Shown: positions 17,054-25,914, numbered from the stretch's first letter. The stretch: 64,000 nucleotides of DNA from an uncultured Lachnospiraceae bacterium (GCA_944384025.1 CALWRS010000003.1:124001-188000), one strand, 5' to 3'. Notes: generated by a model not told the origin, from the sequence alone. Numbers and translations: made by a program.

Positions 17054-17704
17054 ATGAAAATTACAGCGCTTGTACCAGAAGGGAAAACGAAGGACAGAAT
17101 TTATCTGGACGAGAAGTATGCCGGTATTTTGTCCCGCCGGGACATTGCCGCCGCCGGACTTTTTGAAGGAGGCGAGCTAACGAAGGAAGCCTGGGCAAAA
17201 ATAGAAGAAGAGTTTCTTTTGCCGGCAGGAAGAAAAAAGGCGCTGGATTTGCTTTTGGCGCGGGAGAGAACTAGGAGGGAGCTTGAGGAGCGATTACTGC
17301 TTGCAGGCTACACGCAGGAGCAGACAGTGCGCATTTTGCAATACGTAGATCAGTTTCCTTATCTGGACGACGTCCGCTACGCCCTGCACTATTTTTGCGC
17401 CGCAGGGAAGCGAAAAAGCTTTCGGCAGATGCAATACGAACTCCGGGGAAAGGGAGTTTTAGAGGAAGATATTTCCGAGGCGTACCGGCAGTTTCTTTTG
17501 CAAATGCAGGAAGAGACGAGTTGCAATGGACAGGAAAGCTTTGCGGAGCGAGGCGACGCGGAAAAGGCAGCGATTCGCGCTTTTGTACAAAAGCGGCTTC
17601 GCGGGAGAGCCTTGGAAGAAAACGAACGGGAACGCTTGTATGCTTCTTTGATGCGAAAAGGATTTTGCAGCGAGGATATAAGGGCGGTTTTACGGGAATA
17701 TTAA
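17054..17704 (+). CDS. recX: regulatory protein RecX
   Basis: Modulator of RecA filament activity. The 216-residue protein has an N-terminal extension typical of Firmicute RecX, followed by the triple three-helix repeats. The first contains RTRRELEERLLLAGY, the second FPYLDDVRYALHYF and SFRQMQYELRGKGV, the third RLRGRALEENERERLYASLM and KGFCSEDIRAVL. It starts one base after the recA stop, so it is co-transcribed. A strong terminator lies directly after the stop codon. Confidence 0.88.
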   Translation: MKITALVPEGKTKDRIYLDEKYAGILSRRDIAAAGLFEGGELTKEAWAKIEEEFLLPAGRKKALDLLLARERTRRELEERLLLAGYTQEQTVRILQYVDQFPYLDDVRYALHYFCAAGKRKSFRQMQYELRGKGVLEEDISEAYRQFLLQMQEETSCNGQESFAERGDAEKAAIRAFVQKRLRGRALEENERERLYASLMRKGFCSEDIRAVLREY

Positions 17705-17742
17705 AAAGAACGGTCTTGCATTTATGTGAGACCGTTCTTTTC
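17704..17742 (+). terminator. rho-independent terminator after recX
   Basis: A 13-bp perfect stem (17704-17716 with 17729-17741), a 12-base loop, and the T-run merged into the stem end. The complementary A-run may make it active on both strands. Confidence 0.85.
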
Positions 17743-17790
17743 TGGAACAGTCTTCCAATTTATTACTTCACTTACCTTTTGAAAAACGGC

Positions 17791-17819
17791 TTGCATTTCC
17801 CACAACACGAGGATATAAT
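17791..17819 (+). promoter_or_regulatory. predicted promoter for the decarboxylase operon
   Basis: TTGCAT at 17791-17796, a 17-bp spacer, TATAAT at 17814-17819. It lies 90 bp before the first gene of the operon, leaving an 80-base leader. Confidence 0.65.
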
Positions 17820-17852
17820 GGTAATTGGTGTAAATTGGACACTTTTGTTAGC

Positions 17853-17877
17853 CGAAACGCCTCAAGAATGCGTTTCG
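17853..17877 (+). promoter_or_regulatory. leader hairpin before the carboxyltransferase gene
   Basis: A perfect 8-bp stem CGAAACGC / GCGTTTCG with a nine-base loop in the 5' leader. No T-run follows, so it is not a terminator. It could stabilise the message or bind a regulator. Confidence 0.35.
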
Positions 17878-17908
17878 AAATCGATGATAAAAAAACGGAG
17901 GGCTGAAC

Positions 17909-19336
17909 ATGAGTAGTACAGCAAAATTGTCAGCAAAGGATCGTATTTATACTTTGCTTGACAACAACAGTTTTGTTGAGATTGGCGCGCTTGTGACAAA
18001 GCGAAGCACGGATTTCAATTTGCAGCAGACAAAAGCTCCGGGAGACGGTGTGGTGACGGGATACGGCGTGATCGACGGCAGCCTTGTGTACGTTTATTCA
18101 CAGGACGCGGCTTCCCTTCACGGAACCATGGGAGAAATGCACGCAAAGAAAATTGTTAACCTCTACCGCCTTGCCATGAAGACCGGTGCGCCTGTAATCG
18201 GCCTTGTGGACTGCGCGGGGCTTCGTCTGCAGGAAGCGACGGACGCGCTTGCCGCATTTGGACAAGTATACCAGTGCCAGGCGATGGCGTCGGGCGTTAT
18301 TCCGCAGATTACTGCTGTTCTTGGCGGCTGCGGCGGCGGTATGGCCGTACTTGCTTGCATGAGCGATTTCGTATTTATGGAAGAAAATCAGGGAAAGCTG
18401 TTTGTGAATTCGCCTAACGCAATCGAAGGAAATTATGTAAATAAATGCGATACTGCATCGGCTTCGTATATGGCGGAAGGCGGCAGTGTTGATTTTGTAT
18501 ACCCGGACGAGGTTTCTTTGCTAAACGGAATTCGCCAGCTTGTAACGGTAATTCCGGCAAACAACGAATCCGAAGTGCTGCAGGAAGAATGCACGGACGA
18601 CTTAAACCGTGCCCTGCCTGCATTTGCAGAGGAGCTTTCGGATTGCACGCAGGCCATTCGCGACCTGTCCGACAACGGATTTTTCCTAGAAACGAAAGCT
18701 TCTTATGCGAAAGAAATGACGACCGGCTTTATAAAATTAAATGGAGCGACGGTCGGCGTAGTTGCAAACCGGGAGCTGGATGCGAGCACGGAAAAGAAGC
18801 AGAAATTCGACCCGGTATTAACAACGCGGGGATGCTATAAGGCAGAAAAGCTGGTGAAGTTCTGCGACGCTTTTGGAATTCCGGTTTTAACACTAACAAA
18901 TGTAACCGGCTTTTGCGCAGCAAAAAGCGAGGCAAAAGGAATTGCAACGGCAGTGGCAAAGCTGACGTACGCTTTTGCAAACGCTACGGTGCCAAAGGTA
19001 AACCTTGTAACGAAGAAGGCGTATGGCAGCGCGTACGTAGCGATGAATTCCAAGTCCATTGGCGCAGATATGGAATATGCGCTTTCGGATGCGGAAATCG
19101 GAACGATGGATGCAAATCTGGCAGCGCAGATTATTTCGGCAGGCGATTCTTCCGAAGTTGCCGAAACAGCGAAGGAATACAAGGAGCTTTGCCTGAATGC
19201 AGCAAGCGCGGCAAAACGAGGCTACGTAGACGCCGTGTTCTCGCCAGAACAGGCGCGTGCACAGCTTGTATACGCCTTTGAAATGCTCTGCTCGAAAAAG
19301 GAAAGCCGCCCCGGCAAAAAACACGGCACGGTTTAG
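17909..19336 (+). CDS. acyl-CoA carboxyltransferase subunit (MmdA / transcarboxylase 12S-like)
   Basis: Belongs to the carboxyl transferase family of methylmalonyl-CoA decarboxylase alpha and transcarboxylase 12S. These move CO2 between an acyl-CoA and biotin. The first half has GVVTGYGVIDGSLVYVYSQD and a glycine-rich oxyanion segment, VLGGCGGGMAVLACMSD. The second half has the crotonase-type fold with LTNVTGFCAA, KKAYGSAYVAMNSKSIGAD and GTMDANLAAQII. At 475 residues it is slightly shorter than the usual 500-520. It heads a five-gene operon with gamma, biotin-carrier and beta pump subunits plus a second carboxyltransferase at 21710. The acyl-CoA substrate cannot be read from sequence: methylmalonyl-CoA is most likely, malonyl- or glutaconyl-CoA less so. 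Confidence 0.82.
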   Translation: MSSTAKLSAKDRIYTLLDNNSFVEIGALVTKRSTDFNLQQTKAPGDGVVTGYGVIDGSLVYVYSQDAASLHGTMGEMHAKKIVNLYRLAMKTGAPVIGLVDCAGLRLQEATDALAAFGQVYQCQAMASGVIPQITAVLGGCGGGMAVLACMSDFVFMEENQGKLFVNSPNAIEGNYVNKCDTASASYMAEGGSVDFVYPDEVSLLNGIRQLVTVIPANNESEVLQEECTDDLNRALPAFAEELSDCTQAIRDLSDNGFFLETKASYAKEMTTGFIKLNGATVGVVANRELDASTEKKQKFDPVLTTRGCYKAEKLVKFCDAFGIPVLTLTNVTGFCAAKSEAKGIATAVAKLTYAFANATVPKVNLVTKKAYGSAYVAMNSKSIGADMEYALSDAEIGTMDANLAAQIISAGDSSEVAETAKEYKELCLNAASAAKRGYVDAVFSPEQARAQLVYAFEMLCSKKESRPGKKHGTV

Positions 19337-19348
19337 TGAGGTGGAGAT

Positions 19349-19699
19349 ATGAACCTATTTTTTGCAATATCAAAAGAAACGCTGCTTCGCGCCGGACAAA
19401 ACTCGATTCTTGGCATCGTTATCGTCTTTGCGGTTCTTTTGCTTATCTGCTTCCTGATTGGCATATTGCGGTATTTTGGAAGTGCTCCGCAAAAGGAAGA
19501 AGTGCAGGAACAAGCCGTAGAACAGACGCAGACGCAGGTGCAGACCGTTTCGCAGGAGACGGACGATTTGGAATTGATTGCAGTTATTACCGCTGCAATT
19601 CATGCATACGAGCAGGAGCAGGGAGTGGAAATCCCTGTGGATGCGCTGATTGTGCGTTCTATTAAGAAGATAAATAAAACAAGATGGCAAAAGGCCTGA
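19349..19699 (+). CDS. sodium pump decarboxylase gamma subunit (OadG-like)
   Basis: A small single-span membrane subunit that anchors the carboxyltransferase to the sodium-translocating beta subunit. The 116-residue protein has one hydrophobic helix (about 20-45, SILGIVIVFAVLLLICFLIG). A Gln/Glu/Thr-rich linker follows (about 50-75), then a short soluble domain, LIAVITAAIHAYEQEQG. Family members are poorly conserved, so the call rests on layout and operon position. GTGAGGTGGAG precedes the ATG. Confidence 0.75.
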   Translation: MNLFFAISKETLLRAGQNSILGIVIVFAVLLLICFLIGILRYFGSAPQKEEVQEQAVEQTQTQVQTVSQETDDLELIAVITAAIHAYEQEQGVEIPVDALIVRSIKKINKTRWQKA

Positions 19700-19716
19700 A
19701 TGCAAGGAGGAAAACC

Positions 19717-20112
19717 ATGAAAACTTATACCATTACCGTGAACGGAAACGTTTATGAAGTTTGTGTTGAAGAGGGCGCGGGCGCGGTAGAAGCTCCTGCT
19801 GTTGCAGTAGCGCCGCAGGCTGCACCGAAAGCGGCTCCGAAGCCAGCAGCGCAGGCTGCGCCAAAAGCAGCTCCGAAGCCGGCAGCTTCCGGTGCGCAGG
19901 GTGACGTAAAAGTAACCGCTCCTATGCCTGGAAAGATTTTGAAGGTAGTCGCTTCAGCCGGCGCTTCCGTAAAGAAAGGCGACGTCCTTGTTGTTCTTGA
20001 AGCTATGAAAATGGAAAACGACATTGTTGCTCCGCAGGATGGAACTGTTGTCAGCGTCAATGTTTCGGCAGGACAGAACGTAGAGCCGGGAGAAGTATTG
20101 GCAACTATGTAA
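19717..20112 (+). CDS. biotin carboxyl carrier subunit
   Basis: Carries the CO2-biotin intermediate between carboxyltransferase and membrane decarboxylase. The 131-residue protein has the biotinylation motif EAMKMEN with Lys98. It also has a lipoyl/biotinyl domain, VTAPMPGKILKV to PGEVLATM. Residues 24-60 are an Ala-Pro-Lys linker made of APKAAPKPA-type repeats, which serves as a swinging arm. ATG 19717 follows AAGGAGG. The longer in-frame ORF from 19684 overlaps the gamma gene and lacks an RBS. It resembles the transcarboxylase 1.3S and MmdC subunits. Confidence 0.93.
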   Translation: MKTYTITVNGNVYEVCVEEGAGAVEAPAVAVAPQAAPKAAPKPAAQAAPKAAPKPAASGAQGDVKVTAPMPGKILKVVASAGASVKKGDVLVVLEAMKMENDIVAPQDGTVVSVNVSAGQNVEPGEVLATM

Positions 20113-20154
20113 CCGGCGTCCGGCCGATACGAGAAAACAGGAGGGAAACACAAA

Positions 20155-21615
20155 ATGAGCTATATTACCGACACCTTGGCATACCTTTTGAAAAGTACCG
20201 CATTTGCAACCCTGACATGGGGCAATTTACTGATGATATGCGTTGCACTGTTTTTTCTGTACCTTGCCGTTACAAAAGATTACGAGCCACTTCTGTTGGT
20301 TCCCATTTCCTTTGGAATGCTGCTTGTTAACTTATACCCCAGTATTATGGCGGAACCGATTGCGTCTGTAGAAACGTACTACGACACACAGGGCGAGAAG
20401 ATTTTCACCATGAACGACGGCGTAATTTCCTTTGACAAATATTCTAATAGCAAACTGTCAGTTAGCTATACAAATAAAACTACCGGAAATCCGGTAGAGG
20501 GCATGCCGTCAGATCCGGAAGAAGCGTACAAGACGCTTACGGAAAAGTACTACATGGACGAAGTTCATATATCGTACAGTCTAAAAGAAGCTACGACAGC
20601 TACAGAAGTCGTAAGCTACGACATGTTTGAAGGAGAAGCTTACAACTTTGAAGTCAAGGATTTTGGCAGAAGAGAAGAGACGTCGCAGGCAGGCGGAATT
20701 CTGTATTACTTCTTCCAGTTAGACGAATGGGCAATCCTCCCGTGCCTGATTTTTATGGGCGTAGGAGCGATGACCGATTTCGGCCCGCTCATTGCAAATC
20801 CGAAAAGCTTTTTGCTTGGCGCCGCTGCGCAGCTTGGAATTTTTGCCGCATATTTTGCAGCAATCTTCCTTGGGTTTGGTGACAAGGCAGCCGCCGCGAT
20901 TTCCATTATCGGCGGCGCGGACGGCCCGACCTCCATTTTCCTGGCAGGAAAGCTTGGGCAGACGGAGTATATGGGACCGATCGCGGTTGCGGCATATTCT
21001 TACATGTCGCTTGTTCCAATTATTCAGCCGCCGATTATGCGACTTTTGACAACAAAAGAAGAGCGTGCGATTAAAATGACGCAGCTGCGGCCGGTTTCCA
21101 AGAGAGAGAAGATTCTTTTCCCTATTCTTGTAACCGTTGTAGTTGTTGCAATTTTGCCGGATACAGCTCCGCTTATCGGCTGTTTGATGCTTGGCAACTT
21201 GTTCCGGGAGTCGGGCGTTGTTCGCCAGCTTCAGGAAACAGCGTCGAACGCATTGATGTACAGCGTCGTTATTTTGCTTGGAACGTCGGTTGGCGCAACA
21301 ACGAGCGCAGAAGCCTTTTTAAAGGTTGATACGCTGAAAATTGTTGCCCTTGGTCTGATTGCCTTCGCAATTGGAACGGCGGGCGGCGTGCTTTTAGGAA
21401 AGGTTATGTGCAAGCTGACCGGCGGAAAGATTAATCCGCTGATTGGTTCGGCAGGCGTTTCGGCAGTGCCAATGGCGGCCCGCGTATCGCAGAAAGTTGG
21501 AGCGGAAGAAGATCCAACCAACTTCCTTTTGATGCATGCAATGGGGCCAAACGTGGCAGGCGTAATCGGAACTGCGGTTGTAGCCGGTGTGTTTATGGCT
21601 GTTTTCGGTGTATAA
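20155..21615 (+). CDS. sodium ion-translocating decarboxylase beta subunit (OadB-like) with an extra loop
   Basis: A polytopic membrane subunit that decarboxylates carboxybiotin and exports Na+. The conserved core has ILPCLIFMGVGAMTDFGPL, and IIGGADGPTSIFLAGKL with Asp256 at the position of the essential beta Asp203 of the Klebsiella enzyme. It ends with NPLIGSAGVSAVPMAARVSQ and NFLLMHAMGPNVAG. At 486 residues it is longer than the usual 375-435. The excess is a hydrophilic stretch of about 115 residues (62-178) between the first two membrane segments and the core. It has no hydrophobic runs and probably faces the outside. The AGGAGG RBS is strong. Confidence 0.88.
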   Translation: MSYITDTLAYLLKSTAFATLTWGNLLMICVALFFLYLAVTKDYEPLLLVPISFGMLLVNLYPSIMAEPIASVETYYDTQGEKIFTMNDGVISFDKYSNSKLSVSYTNKTTGNPVEGMPSDPEEAYKTLTEKYYMDEVHISYSLKEATTATEVVSYDMFEGEAYNFEVKDFGRREETSQAGGILYYFFQLDEWAILPCLIFMGVGAMTDFGPLIANPKSFLLGAAAQLGIFAAYFAAIFLGFGDKAAAAISIIGGADGPTSIFLAGKLGQTEYMGPIAVAAYSYMSLVPIIQPPIMRLLTTKEERAIKMTQLRPVSKREKILFPILVTVVVVAILPDTAPLIGCLMLGNLFRESGVVRQLQETASNALMYSVVILLGTSVGATTSAEAFLKVDTLKIVALGLIAFAIGTAGGVLLGKVMCKLTGGKINPLIGSAGVSAVPMAARVSQKVGAEEDPTNFLLMHAMGPNVAGVIGTAVVAGVFMAVFGV

Positions 21616-21642
21616 AGATTAAAGCAAGAGAAAAAATTGGGC

Positions 21643-21671
21643 TTTGCGTTATAAGCGCCGCTTAACGCAAA
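21643..21671 (+). promoter_or_regulatory. intergenic hairpin between beta and alpha pump genes
   Basis: TTTGCGTT pairs with AACGCAAA and inner AAGC pairs with GCTT around a GCC loop, with a two-base bulge. There is no T-run. It is likely an mRNA processing or stability element that sets the ratio of the last two subunits. Confidence 0.35.
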
Positions 21672-21709
21672 CCGTTACGAAAAAAGTGGCGCAGAAATGA
21701 GGATGAAAA

Positions 21710-23122
21710 ATGGCAGATCAGGTAAAACGACCGGTAAAGATTACGGAAACCATTTTGCGAGATGCGCACCAGTCGCTGATTGCGACCAGAATGCCTACCG
21801 AGCTTATGCTTCCGATTGTTGAGAAAATGGATCAGGTAGGATACCATTCCGTAGAGTGCTGGGGAGGGGCGACGTTTGACGCCTGCCTGCGCTTCTTAAA
21901 GGAAGACCCGTGGGAGCGCCTGCGAAAGCTTCGGGACGGATTTAAAAACTCCAAGCTGCAGATGCTGTTTCGCGGCCAGAACATTCTGGGATACAACCAC
22001 TACGCAGACGACGTAGTCGAATACTTTGTTCAGAAGTCGGTGGCAAACGGAATCGACATTATCCGTATTTTCGACTGCTTGAACGATTTGCGAAATCTGG
22101 AAACGGCAGTTAAAGCCACAAAGAAAGAAAAAGGACATGCGCAAATTGCGCTGTCGTATACGCTTGGCGACGCGTACACGCTGGAATACTGGGAGCAGAC
22201 CGCAAGACAGATTGAAGAAATGGGCGCGGACTCCATTTGCATTAAAGACATGGCGGGCCTTTTGGTGCCGTACGAAGCATCAAAGCTTGTAAGCGCCTTA
22301 AAGGCGGGCTCGAATTTGCCAATTCAGCTGCATACGCATTATACTTCCGGCGTTGCATCCATGACTTACTTAAAGGCAGTAGAGGCAGGCTGCGATATTA
22401 TCGACTGCGCAATGTCTCCGCTTGCGCTTGGTACCAGCCAGCCTGCAACGGAAGTTATGGTGGAAACGTTCCGCGGAACGCCGTTTGATTCCGGACTGGA
22501 TCAAAACCTGTTGGCAGAAATTGCAGATTATTTCCGCCCTTACCGCGAAGAGTGCTTAGCGAGCGGACTTTTAAATCCGAAGGTGCTTGGCGTAAACATT
22601 AAGACGCTTATGTATCAAGTACCGGGCGGAATGCTCAGCAACCTTGTTTCGCAGCTTAAGGAAGCTCGTGCGGAGGACAAGTACGAAGCGGTTTTGGAGG
22701 AAGTTCCAAGAGTTCGCAAGGACTTCGGCGAGCCGCCGCTTGTTACGCCTTCTTCGCAAATTGTCGGAACGCAGGCAGTTTTAAACGTGCTTCAGGGTGA
22801 GCGCTACAAGCTGGTAACAAAGGAATCGAAGAAGATTCTCTCCGGAGAGTTCGGCCAGACTATTAAGCCGTTTAATAAAGAAGTACAGAAAAAGTGCATT
22901 GGCGATACGGAACCGATTACGTGCAGACCGGCGGATTTAATCCCGCCGCAGCTGGATAAGTTCCGGGAGGAATGCAAAGAATGGATTCAGCAGGACGAAG
23001 ACGTTTTGTCTTACGCGCTGTTCCCGCAGGTAGCAATGGATTTCTTCCGATACCGTCAGGCGCAGCAGACGAAAGTCGATGTGACTGCTGCTGAAGCAGA
23101 AACAAAATCGTATCCCGTATAA
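21710..23122 (+). CDS. oxaloacetate/pyruvate carboxyltransferase subunit (OadA / transcarboxylase 5S-like, no biotin domain)
   Basis: A 470-residue TIM-barrel carboxyltransferase that exchanges CO2 between oxaloacetate/pyruvate and biotin. The barrel starts KITETILRDAHQSLIATRMP and has IRIFDCLNDLRN, DSICIKDMAGLL with the metal-bridging lysine region, and QLHTHYTSG with the two metal histidines. A C-terminal conserved carboxylase domain follows (about 300-450). It lacks the biotinyl domain present in classical OadA, so it must use the separate carrier encoded at 19717. It lies 94 bp after the beta subunit, with a hairpin between, and ends in a strong terminator. Together with the 12S-like protein at 17909, this set has the composition of a transcarboxylase plus the pump subunits. 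Confidence 0.88.
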   Translation: MADQVKRPVKITETILRDAHQSLIATRMPTELMLPIVEKMDQVGYHSVECWGGATFDACLRFLKEDPWERLRKLRDGFKNSKLQMLFRGQNILGYNHYADDVVEYFVQKSVANGIDIIRIFDCLNDLRNLETAVKATKKEKGHAQIALSYTLGDAYTLEYWEQTARQIEEMGADSICIKDMAGLLVPYEASKLVSALKAGSNLPIQLHTHYTSGVASMTYLKAVEAGCDIIDCAMSPLALGTSQPATEVMVETFRGTPFDSGLDQNLLAEIADYFRPYREECLASGLLNPKVLGVNIKTLMYQVPGGMLSNLVSQLKEARAEDKYEAVLEEVPRVRKDFGEPPLVTPSSQIVGTQAVLNVLQGERYKLVTKESKKILSGEFGQTIKPFNKEVQKKCIGDTEPITCRPADLIPPQLDKFREECKEWIQQDEDVLSYALFPQVAMDFFRYRQAQQTKVDVTAAEAETKSYPV

Positions 23123-23138
23123 TACGATAATCTTTGAG

Positions 23139-23186
23139 CGCCGCAAAACAGAGCAGGACATTTGTCTGTTTTGCGGCGTTTGTTTT
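23139..23186 (+). terminator. rho-independent terminator after the decarboxylase operon
   Basis: A 14-bp perfect stem (23139-23152 with 23165-23178), a 12-base loop and a T-rich tail. Confidence 0.85.
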
Positions 23187-23214
23187 GGAATGGGAAAGGC
23201 ATGAAGGCTTTTTT

Positions 23215-24417
23215 TTGGGAATTTATAATTTTTTGAGCCGGTTTTTTCGGGGATTTCATACCGGTTACGTCTGGGCAAAAAAATACAAATCGCTCTATTT
23301 GCTGTTAGGACTTCTTGCACCTGCAAAAAAGTATCCGGAAACAAAAAATCGCCATCGCTATGGAATTGTCGTTTGTGCGCGAAACGAGGAAAAGGTAATT
23401 GGAAACTTGATTGATTCCATACATAAGCAAAGCTATCTGGCGGAATATATGGAAATCTTTGTAGTGGCGGACAATTGCAGCGACGCTACGGCGGATATTT
23501 GCCGGGCGAAAGGCTGCACGGTATACGAGCGAAACGACCCGGCTCATGCGCGAAAAGGCTACGCGATGCGGTTTCTTTTTGAGCAGATTCGTCGCGATCG
23601 TGGGCTTGACAGCTTTGACGGATACGTGGTTTTTGACGCGGACAACTTGCTTCATCCCAACTTTATGACGGAGCTGAATAAAGCTTTTGACACCGGAGCC
23701 GGTGTTGTAGTCGGCTACCGCAATACGAAAAACTTTGATACGAACTTTATTTCCGCCGGTTACGCAATACATTTTATGGCCAGCGTTGTAACGTATCACC
23801 GGCCCCGCGTTTGGCTAAAAAGCAGTACGCACATTGCGGGAACCGGTTACGTTATTGCTTCCCGCTTGTTAAAAGATGGCTGGAAGTATACGTGCCTGAC
23901 GGAAGATACGCAGTTTACGATGAATACTGTTGCGGCGGGAGAGTACATTGCCTTTTGTGAGGAAGCGGAATTTTTTGACGAGCAGCCCTATGAACTGCGC
24001 GTTATGGCGCGTCAGAGAATTCGGTGGATCAAAGGACGAATGTATTCCTTCTTTTCGACTTGCCTAAATTTAATACGGGGGATTTTTACAAAAGGCTGGC
24101 GCGGATTTGCCTGCTACGATATGTTTTGCTACGGATTTCCGACGAGTACCTATTACGGATTCCGAAGGCTTTTGATTCCGCCGCTAAAATACATTCTCTC
24201 CGGTTTGTGGGCGTTTGCCGTTGGCAATCTTGCTATATCGCAGGTGGATCCGGCGCGTTCGATAAAAATGTGGTTTTCAATTGTCGGTTCTTTTCTGGCA
24301 GTTGCCGCTCTGTTTACAAGAGCACAGTGGAAGCCGATTAAGCACGATGCGGCAATCTCCATTGACGAGTTAGGTCTTGGCGGTTCGTCGTCGGAACGTT
24401 TGCAGCAGCAAAAATAA
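23215..24417 (+). CDS. membrane glycosyltransferase, family 2
   Basis: A processive-type GT2 enzyme, probably for an exported or surface polysaccharide. After an N-terminal amphipathic segment it has GIVVCARNEEKVIGNLIDSI, the acidic metal site VVFDADNLLHP, TEDTQF (acceptor base) and RQRIRWIKGR (the QxxRW motif). Two or three membrane helices follow from about residue 320. I start it at TTG 23215, which has GAAGG seven bases upstream and gives 400 residues. The ORF opens at 23134, but that part lies inside the upstream terminator. An alternative TTG is at 23233. The last 48 bp overlap the convergent flippase gene. The acceptor and sugar are unknown. Confidence 0.8.
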   Translation: MGIYNFLSRFFRGFHTGYVWAKKYKSLYLLLGLLAPAKKYPETKNRHRYGIVVCARNEEKVIGNLIDSIHKQSYLAEYMEIFVVADNCSDATADICRAKGCTVYERNDPAHARKGYAMRFLFEQIRRDRGLDSFDGYVVFDADNLLHPNFMTELNKAFDTGAGVVVGYRNTKNFDTNFISAGYAIHFMASVVTYHRPRVWLKSSTHIAGTGYVIASRLLKDGWKYTCLTEDTQFTMNTVAAGEYIAFCEEAEFFDEQPYELRVMARQRIRWIKGRMYSFFSTCLNLIRGIFTKGWRGFACYDMFCYGFPTSTYYGFRRLLIPPLKYILSGLWAFAVGNLAISQVDPARSIKMWFSIVGSFLAVAALFTRAQWKPIKHDAAISIDELGLGGSSSERLQQQK

Positions 24418-25914
24418 GGCGCCGTAGCCGACGCAAAACGCAGCCAACAGGAAAAATTGTTTTCCGCTTCGCTCGTAAAAGAGACGACGAAGCGGAAAGA
24501 AAAGCGGCAGCAGCAAAAGCGTTGCAGAAGCGGGCCGCAAAAGAGAACCACGAAGGTCAAACCGAAGAAAACCAGTCTGCCCAAGGGTGTGAAGGTCTAA
24601 AATCAGCAGCACAAGCGTGCCGATTAAAGAGGCAAGCAAGTAGCCCAAAAGGCGTAAGCGCGGAATGAAAAGCAGCTGCAAAAGCAGCCGAAGAACGCAG
24701 CTGATGACCGAATTGCGAAACGTAAGGTTGGTCTTAGACAATCCGTTTCCAATACTTGCCACCGTCTGCGAAGCGTAAAGAAACGGGCATTGCAAGGCGA
24801 ACAGAGACAAATAAGCGCCCGCGCGGGAATTATCAAATACAAGAAGGCAAAGCGGCTCGCCGAATAAAAAGAACAAGCCGGTTACAAGAAATCCAAGCAA
24901 AAACGTGTACCGCAAGGCAGTGCGGATTGTTATTTGCAATAGCGTGCGGTTTCCGGCGGCGTGCGCTTCGGATACGGTTGGAAGCAAGAGAATGGAGAGC
25001 GCGCTTGTAATGGCCGTTGGGAAAAATAAAAACGGCATGACCATTCCGCTTATTACGCCAAGTTCGCCTAGAGCGGAGCCGGAATCCATTCCGGAACGAC
25101 GAAGCAAAGCCGGAATCAGAATGGTTTCGTAGCTATGCAAAAGGCTGAGCACCAGATGGTTTGCCGTTAGCGGAAGCGCGATGGAAAGAATGGACGGAAG
25201 CCCTCGTCCACTGCTTCCGGCTCCTTTTAAAATAGCGGCGGGAGACGGCAGCTTTGTTTCCTTTGCTTCCGTAACGAGGAGGCAAAGAAGGCTGACGAGA
25301 GCGGAGGCAATTTCTCCGGCAACTACACCGGCGGCTGCCAGCTCGCACGTTACTTCGTGCGGTGCGCCTGGAAAAGAATAAAGAGCCAGAGAACTGCCAA
25401 GCAAGACAAAAACAATACGAACCGTTTGCTCAAGCAGCTGCGTTCCGGCGGGTACCCCGGAACGTTTTTTTCCGTAGAAATATCCGTTCAGGCAGGCAGT
25501 TACGCCGCAAAACGGAAACATAACGGCCAGTATTTTTAAGGAAGCGGCGGTTTGCGGAGCTTCCAGTATATGAAAGGCAATTTGTTCTGCGAAGAAAAAG
25601 ACAAGAAGCGCCAGCCCTCCCGCGAGTAAAATACATAAAAGAAGCCCTGTAAATAGAATGCGCCGCGAAAGCCGGACTTTATTTTGCGTACGCTCTGCGC
25701 CAGCTTCAGCGACCAGCTTGCTGATTGCCGTTTGGATGCCGGATGCGTAGAGTGTAAAGCAGATGCCGGATATCGGGAAAATCAGCTGGTAAAGTCCCAT
25801 GCGTTCTTCGGACATGGCGCTTGCCAAGTAGATTTTGTAAAAAAAACCCATCAGACGGGAGATGAGTCCTGCGGCGGTTAGGATGATCGTTCCTTGAAGC
25901 AATTTGTTTTTCAT
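24370..25914 (-). CDS. polysaccharide/lipid flippase, SpoVB-like (MOP superfamily)
   Basis: A 514-residue integral membrane protein with about 14 hydrophobic helices, of the MATE/MOP oligosaccharide flippase type. The N-terminus LLQGTIILTAAGLISRLMGFFYKIYLA is close to SpoVB and stage V sporulation proteins. These move lipid-linked murein or polysaccharide precursors across the membrane. GGAGAGGA lies 9 bp before the ATG (reading the - strand). In a spore former a role in spore cortex synthesis is plausible. The convergent GT2 gene suggests a shared glycan pathway as an alternative. Its 3' end overlaps that gene. Confidence 0.82.
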   Translation of the reverse strand: MKNKLLQGTIILTAAGLISRLMGFFYKIYLASAMSEERMGLYQLIFPISGICFTLYASGIQTAISKLVAEAGAERTQNKVRLSRRILFTGLLLCILLAGGLALLVFFFAEQIAFHILEAPQTAASLKILAVMFPFCGVTACLNGYFYGKKRSGVPAGTQLLEQTVRIVFVLLGSSLALYSFPGAPHEVTCELAAAGVVAGEIASALVSLLCLLVTEAKETKLPSPAAILKGAGSSGRGLPSILSIALPLTANHLVLSLLHSYETILIPALLRRSGMDSGSALGELGVISGMVMPFLFFPTAITSALSILLLPTVSEAHAAGNRTLLQITIRTALRYTFLLGFLVTGLFFLFGEPLCLLVFDNSRAGAYLSLFALQCPFLYASQTVASIGNGLSKTNLTFRNSVISCVLRLLLQLLFIPRLRLLGYLLASLIGTLVLLILDLHTLGQTGFLRFDLRGSLLRPASATLLLLPLFFPLRRLFYERSGKQFFLLAAFCVGYGALFLLLQTFRRRTAKT

